A program made the translations under genes and the position numbers. Positions 17,615 through 20,199 of a DNA stretch of 20,199 nucleotides are shown one piece after another (the stretch's first letter is position 1; each line of letters begins with the position of its first letter). The notes beneath the pieces are model-generated. The model saw only the letters and a program-made list of their open reading frames with translations, had not been told where the DNA came from and did not search any database. Source of the DNA: Stentor coeruleus (taxonomy: Eukaryota > Ciliophora > Heterotrichea > Heterotrichida > Stentoridae). Location of the stretch: NCBI GenBank assembly GCA_001970955.1, contig MPUH01001250.1:1-20199 (forward strand), given 5' to 3'.

Positions 17615-17861
17615 TTGTAAGTACGTTTATTTAGAGGTCTTCGTTAGATGCCTCAAGGACGTGATCGAGGCCATCCCATGGTTCGACGCCTTTAATTTTA
17701 GGGAGCTCTTTGTANGATAAGGAAGTATAAAGAAACTATTAGTAAAAATAAAGATGTTTAATTGTAAGTACGTTTATTTAGAGGTCTTCGTTAGATACCT
17801 CAAGGACGTGATCGAGGCCATCCCATGGTTCGACGCCTTTAATTTTAGGGAGCTCTTTGTA
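17570..17861. repeat. 145-nt direct duplication around single N (DENN/PDI junction)
   Basis: 17570-17714 and 17717-17861 match at 144 of 145 bases (G17650 versus A17797), separated by N17715 and one base, offset 147. The copy carries the end of the DENN gene, the 16-bp gap and the end of the disulfide isomerase gene. The difference is Ala versus Val in the isomerase. Probably unmerged overlapping contig ends from two alleles. Confidence 0.95.
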
Positions 17862-19119
17862 TTCTGTCAAAGGTATGCTTCCTCCAAGGATTTTTCTAAT
17901 AAACGTCTGCATTTTTAGGGAGCTCTTTGTATTCTGTCAAAGGTATGCTTCCTCCAAGGATTTTTCTAATAAACGTCTGCATTTCTTCTGCAATAAAAGC
18001 ACTTCTCATAATAGCGAATCTGTTTTTCGATAAAGACAAGGCAACAACTGAAGGGAATCCAAAGCCTAATCCAATCATTGTCTCAAGTTTATAGAAATCA
18101 CCAGCTTGTACCCATAAAAATCTTATAGGTTGTCCTCTATAACCTTTAGCCACATCACTCAAAACCCCAATATATTTATTTCTTTCATTAGCCGAACTAT
18201 CATAAATATGTGGTAAAAAGGCAAGTATGCATACAGCATCCTGACATGTTTCTGTGAGGACTTTTTCTGATACTAATTGTTTCATTGATGGACCTTTTCC
18301 TAGTGTATCAAGTTTGGCAAAGGCTTCTTTAACTAAAATACTTGCATCACGGCCACCGTTATAGTCTTCAGGTTGGCTAGCGCCTGGGATAAAGAATTTT
18401 AGTGTTGGGTAACCTTTGACACCATATTTGCCTGCTAGACCTGAGTTTTCTGTTGCATCAACTTTACCGAATTTTACACTGCCTTTTGCTTGAGATGCAG
18501 CTTTTGCCCAGTCTGGAGCGAGTTTTTTGCAATGTCCACACCAAGGAGCATAGAACTCTACGAACCATAGGTCGTCACTAGCTAAAACTGTGCTATCGAA
18601 GTTACTATCAGTAAGAACTATCACATCATCGTCATTTACAGGTTCGTTTTGTTGCTGTTGCTGTTCTTGTCTAGGTTTTTCAGATCCAGAATTACTTTCA
18701 GCTTTAACTCCAAGGCGCTTATTAGCTATTTGTTGAGCTTTTTGAATCATGAAATTCACTATATCTTTAGAGTTACGGCCTGAGTCATAGTCTGTAGGAG
18801 AGCTTTTGTTCTCGCCGAAAAATTTAATAGTAGGAAATCCTTGGATATTGTATTTACTGCCAACTGATTGATCTGTAGTCATATCAACAGCTCCTAATTT
18901 CAGCATTCCTTTCAAAGCTTGGGCTGCTTTTTCATACTCCGGGGCAAGATTTTTGCAATGTCCACACCAGGGAGCATAGAATTCAACAAGCCATATGTCC
19001 TTAGATTTTAGGACTAGCTCATCAAAATTATTGGCGTTCAGGTGCACAACTGCTGAGTCTTTTGAGTATAAAGCTGAAGCTGCAGCTAGAATAAGTAATA
19101 ACACGTGTAATTTCGCCAT
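17778..19119 (-). CDS. PDIA6: Protein disulfide isomerase, PDIA6/P5 type, 3' end broken by duplication
   Basis: ER thiol-disulfide oxidoreductase that forms and shuffles disulfides. The signal peptide is MAKLHVLLLILAAASALYSK. Two thioredoxin domains in tandem each have the active site WCGHC (CGHC at 52-55 and 194-197), joined by a Gln-rich linker (about residues 150-157), and are followed by a redox-inactive b-type domain: the P5/PDIA6 layout. As assembled, the frame ends early at TAG 17896-17898 after NADVY because a 70-nt unit is tandemly repeated. With one unit counted, the frame runs to TAA 17778-17780, giving 423 residues ending EPWDGLDHVLEVSNEDL. EPWDG is a PDIA6 C-terminal hallmark, and NEDL would serve as a KDEL-type retrieval signal. 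ATG 19119; no introns. Confidence 0.9.
17843..17984. repeat. 70-nt tandem duplication in PDI 3' end, no N
   Basis: 17843-17914 and 17913-17984 are identical (72 bases at an offset of 70, so the units share two T bases at the joint). The unit is not a multiple of three and replaces the natural C-terminus by NADVY. No N marks the joint, so it is either a real tandem duplication or a collapsed assembly join. Confidence 0.95.
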
Positions 19120-19440
19120 TTATTTTTGAAAAATGAGCATTTTTAATATAGTTTTGGATTATTTATATAGAAAAATATTTTGATAAGAAATTGACTTAGG
19201 ATGAGTAAATCTTAACGTTTTTGATTGCTAATAGTTTTAAAATTTATTAGAAAGGATGTAAGAAGGGAGGTTAAATTTAGATTATAATTTTTAGCTGATT
19301 GATTTATAGGTGAAAACTATAAACCAGCTAATAGAAATCGATTACAAGATGCTTATATAATTAATATACATCAATCAATTATAAGGAATTTTTCTAATGA
19401 TTTTAGTAATCCAAGCTTCCAGTTTATAAAGAAATGCTAG
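19120..19440. other. Intergenic spacer, nothing recognised
   Basis: About 320 AT-rich bases between the disulfide isomerase start and the acyl carrier protein stop, both on the minus strand. No open frame, RNA gene or repeat was recognised; it should contain the isomerase promoter. Confidence 0.6.
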
Positions 19441-19707
19441 TTATTTGTATTTAAAGAAGATAGTAATTGCGTCAAGTACCGAATTTATTTGAAGAACTTC
19501 TTTGTTTGTGAGTTTTGCTGAGAACTTGTCTTCAAGGTCAAGAATTAAATCAATTGTGTCTAAGCTGTCGAGACCAAGAGACTGGAATGTAGCAGTTTTT
19601 GAGACTTTGTCAGGGTTCACTTTAGGTAAGTTTTTAAGGACTTCAAAGACAGTAGCCTCAACAGATTCAAGTTTTGTGTGGCTGAATCTCAGGAGAACTC
19701 TGAACAT
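19441..19707 (-). CDS. Mitochondrial acyl carrier protein (NDUFAB1-like)
   Basis: 88 residues, a complete small acyl carrier protein. The phosphopantetheine attachment site is LGLDSLDTIDLILDLED, with the modified Ser at 48 in the DSL motif. The N-terminus MFRVLLRFSHTK is basic and hydrophobic and lacks acidic residues, as expected for a mitochondrial presequence, though short. In mitochondria the protein carries growing acyl chains for fatty-acid and lipoate synthesis and is a subunit of complex I and a partner of LYR-motif proteins (family knowledge). ATG 19707, stop TAA. The helix after DSL is acidic (DLEDKFSAKL), as in the family. Confidence 0.93.
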   Translation of the reverse strand: MFRVLLRFSHTKLESVEATVFEVLKNLPKVNPDKVSKTATFQSLGLDSLDTIDLILDLEDKFSAKLTNKEVLQINSVLDAITIFFKYK

Positions 19708-20104
19708 TATATAAGATTATAAAGAATGGAAGGTAGAAATGTTTAAAATAAGATTGATAATCAAGAAAGTATATGAGTTGAGGTTTTCTAAAAGTTTTTA
19801 TGTTGGAGATGATAGTTTTATGGTACAAATAATAAAATAGATTTGATAGTAAAAAATATTTGAAGTATATACAAGATATACTCATATGATAGTAAAAGTT
19901 GTGATTATCGTATAAAATAAGCCTATTATATCTATAAAATATTAATCTTTGATTTATAATATACCCTAATATTTTTCTATTACACTTTTTATACTAACTC
20001 TTAGCAAAAACCTTAAAACAATTCTTTCTATAAGCATACCTTTCAAAATCTTAGCAAAAATGAACAATAAATCCCCATTCAAAACACAATTTATATCCTA
20101 ATAA
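19708..20104. other. Divergent intergenic region, ACP to DPP III
   Basis: About 400 AT-rich bases between the divergent acyl carrier protein and dipeptidyl peptidase III starts; the right part (from 19869) duplicates 1-235. It should hold both promoters. No gene, RNA or telomeric repeat is seen. Confidence 0.6.
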
Positions 20105-20199
20105 ATGGCAAGTCCTTATATCCATACAAGCACTTCAGTCCAATTACTAGACTGCTCTAATGCATGGGAATTGCTAACAATCCAAGAAAAATATTATGC
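19869..20199. repeat. Right copy of terminal direct repeat
   Basis: 331 bases matching 1-330 with one extra T in a T run and one C/T substitution. Joining the ends would make a closed map of about 19.87 kb on which the acyl carrier protein gene lies directly upstream of, and divergent from, dipeptidyl peptidase III. Confidence 0.97.
20105..20199 (+). CDS. DPP3: Dipeptidyl peptidase III, 5' fragment (second copy)
   Basis: The first 95 coding bases of the gene at 236-2422 recur here from ATG 20105 and are cut by the window end. The encoded start MASPYIHTSTSVQLLDCSN is identical; the only base change is synonymous. This is the terminal repeat and not necessarily a second gene. Confidence 0.93.
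   Translation, partial: MASPYIHTSTSVQLLDCSNAWELLTIQEKYY

Noticed and set aside
19502..19885. Frames at 19502-19714 (+) and 19667-19885 (-)
   Set aside because: The first is antisense to the acyl carrier protein; the second is AT-rich spacer with no motif.
1..20199. Virus or plasmid suggested by the terminal repeat
   Set aside because: No capsid, polymerase, replication, terminase or integrase genes; all recognisable genes are eukaryotic housekeeping genes.

Overview
The window looks like macronuclear DNA of a ciliate, most likely a heterotrich of the Stentor type (inference). The sequence is very AT-rich, genes are short-spaced and almost intronless, and about 4,000 codons of recognisable conserved genes read cleanly with the standard code: no in-frame TAA, TAG or TGA, and Gln always CAA or CAG. 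One candidate intron is exactly 15 nt (GTAATTTTTATTCAG), the tiny intron size known from heterotrichs. Mitochondrial proteins are present (an SLC25A38-like carrier and an acyl carrier protein), so this is an ordinary mitochondriate nuclear genome. I see no viral, plasmid or transposon genes, no rRNA, no tRNA and no telomeric repeats.

Layout, left to right: dipeptidyl peptidase III (+, 236-2422); an SLC25A38/Hem25-like mitochondrial carrier (-, 2611-3465); a small charged hypothetical protein (-, 4047-4427); a Cys-rich RING/IBR-like gene with a broken frame and the 15-nt intron (-, 4926-6260); a protein kinase with a duplicated C-terminal segment (-, 6261-7412); a single-pass type I membrane protein of unknown function (-, 8056-9402); a DUF229/sulfatase-like type II membrane protein (+, 10154-12505); a degenerate reading frame (-, 12574-12954); a 110-residue membrane protein (+, 13021-13353); transcription elongation factor ELOF1/Elf1 (+, 13768-14016); a small frameshifted gene (-, 14206-14459); a DENND4-like Rab GEF (+, 14990-17614); a PDIA6/P5-type protein disulfide isomerase (-, 17778-19119); and a mitochondrial acyl carrier protein (-, 19441-19707). 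The last 331 bases repeat the first 330, including the start of the dipeptidyl peptidase gene. The genes form no obvious pathway; this is an unlinked housekeeping neighbourhood.

Much of the odd structure concerns the assembly. Four single N positions (1023, 5623, 9534, 17715) are each flanked by a direct duplication of 48-145 nt, with 0-1 mismatches. A fifth, N-less 70-nt tandem duplication breaks the 3' end of the disulfide isomerase gene. With the terminal redundancy, this looks like contig ends from two alleles that overlapped but were not merged. The circular-looking ends may therefore be real circularity, a tandem array or the same artefact.

Points that may be biological are the kinase-to-RING in-frame continuity across one TAA, the internally repeated RING-like modules, the 36-residue kinase tail duplication, the 15-nt intron, and two degenerate small genes at 12574-12954 and 14206-14459. 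I did not find a convincing new multi-gene system.
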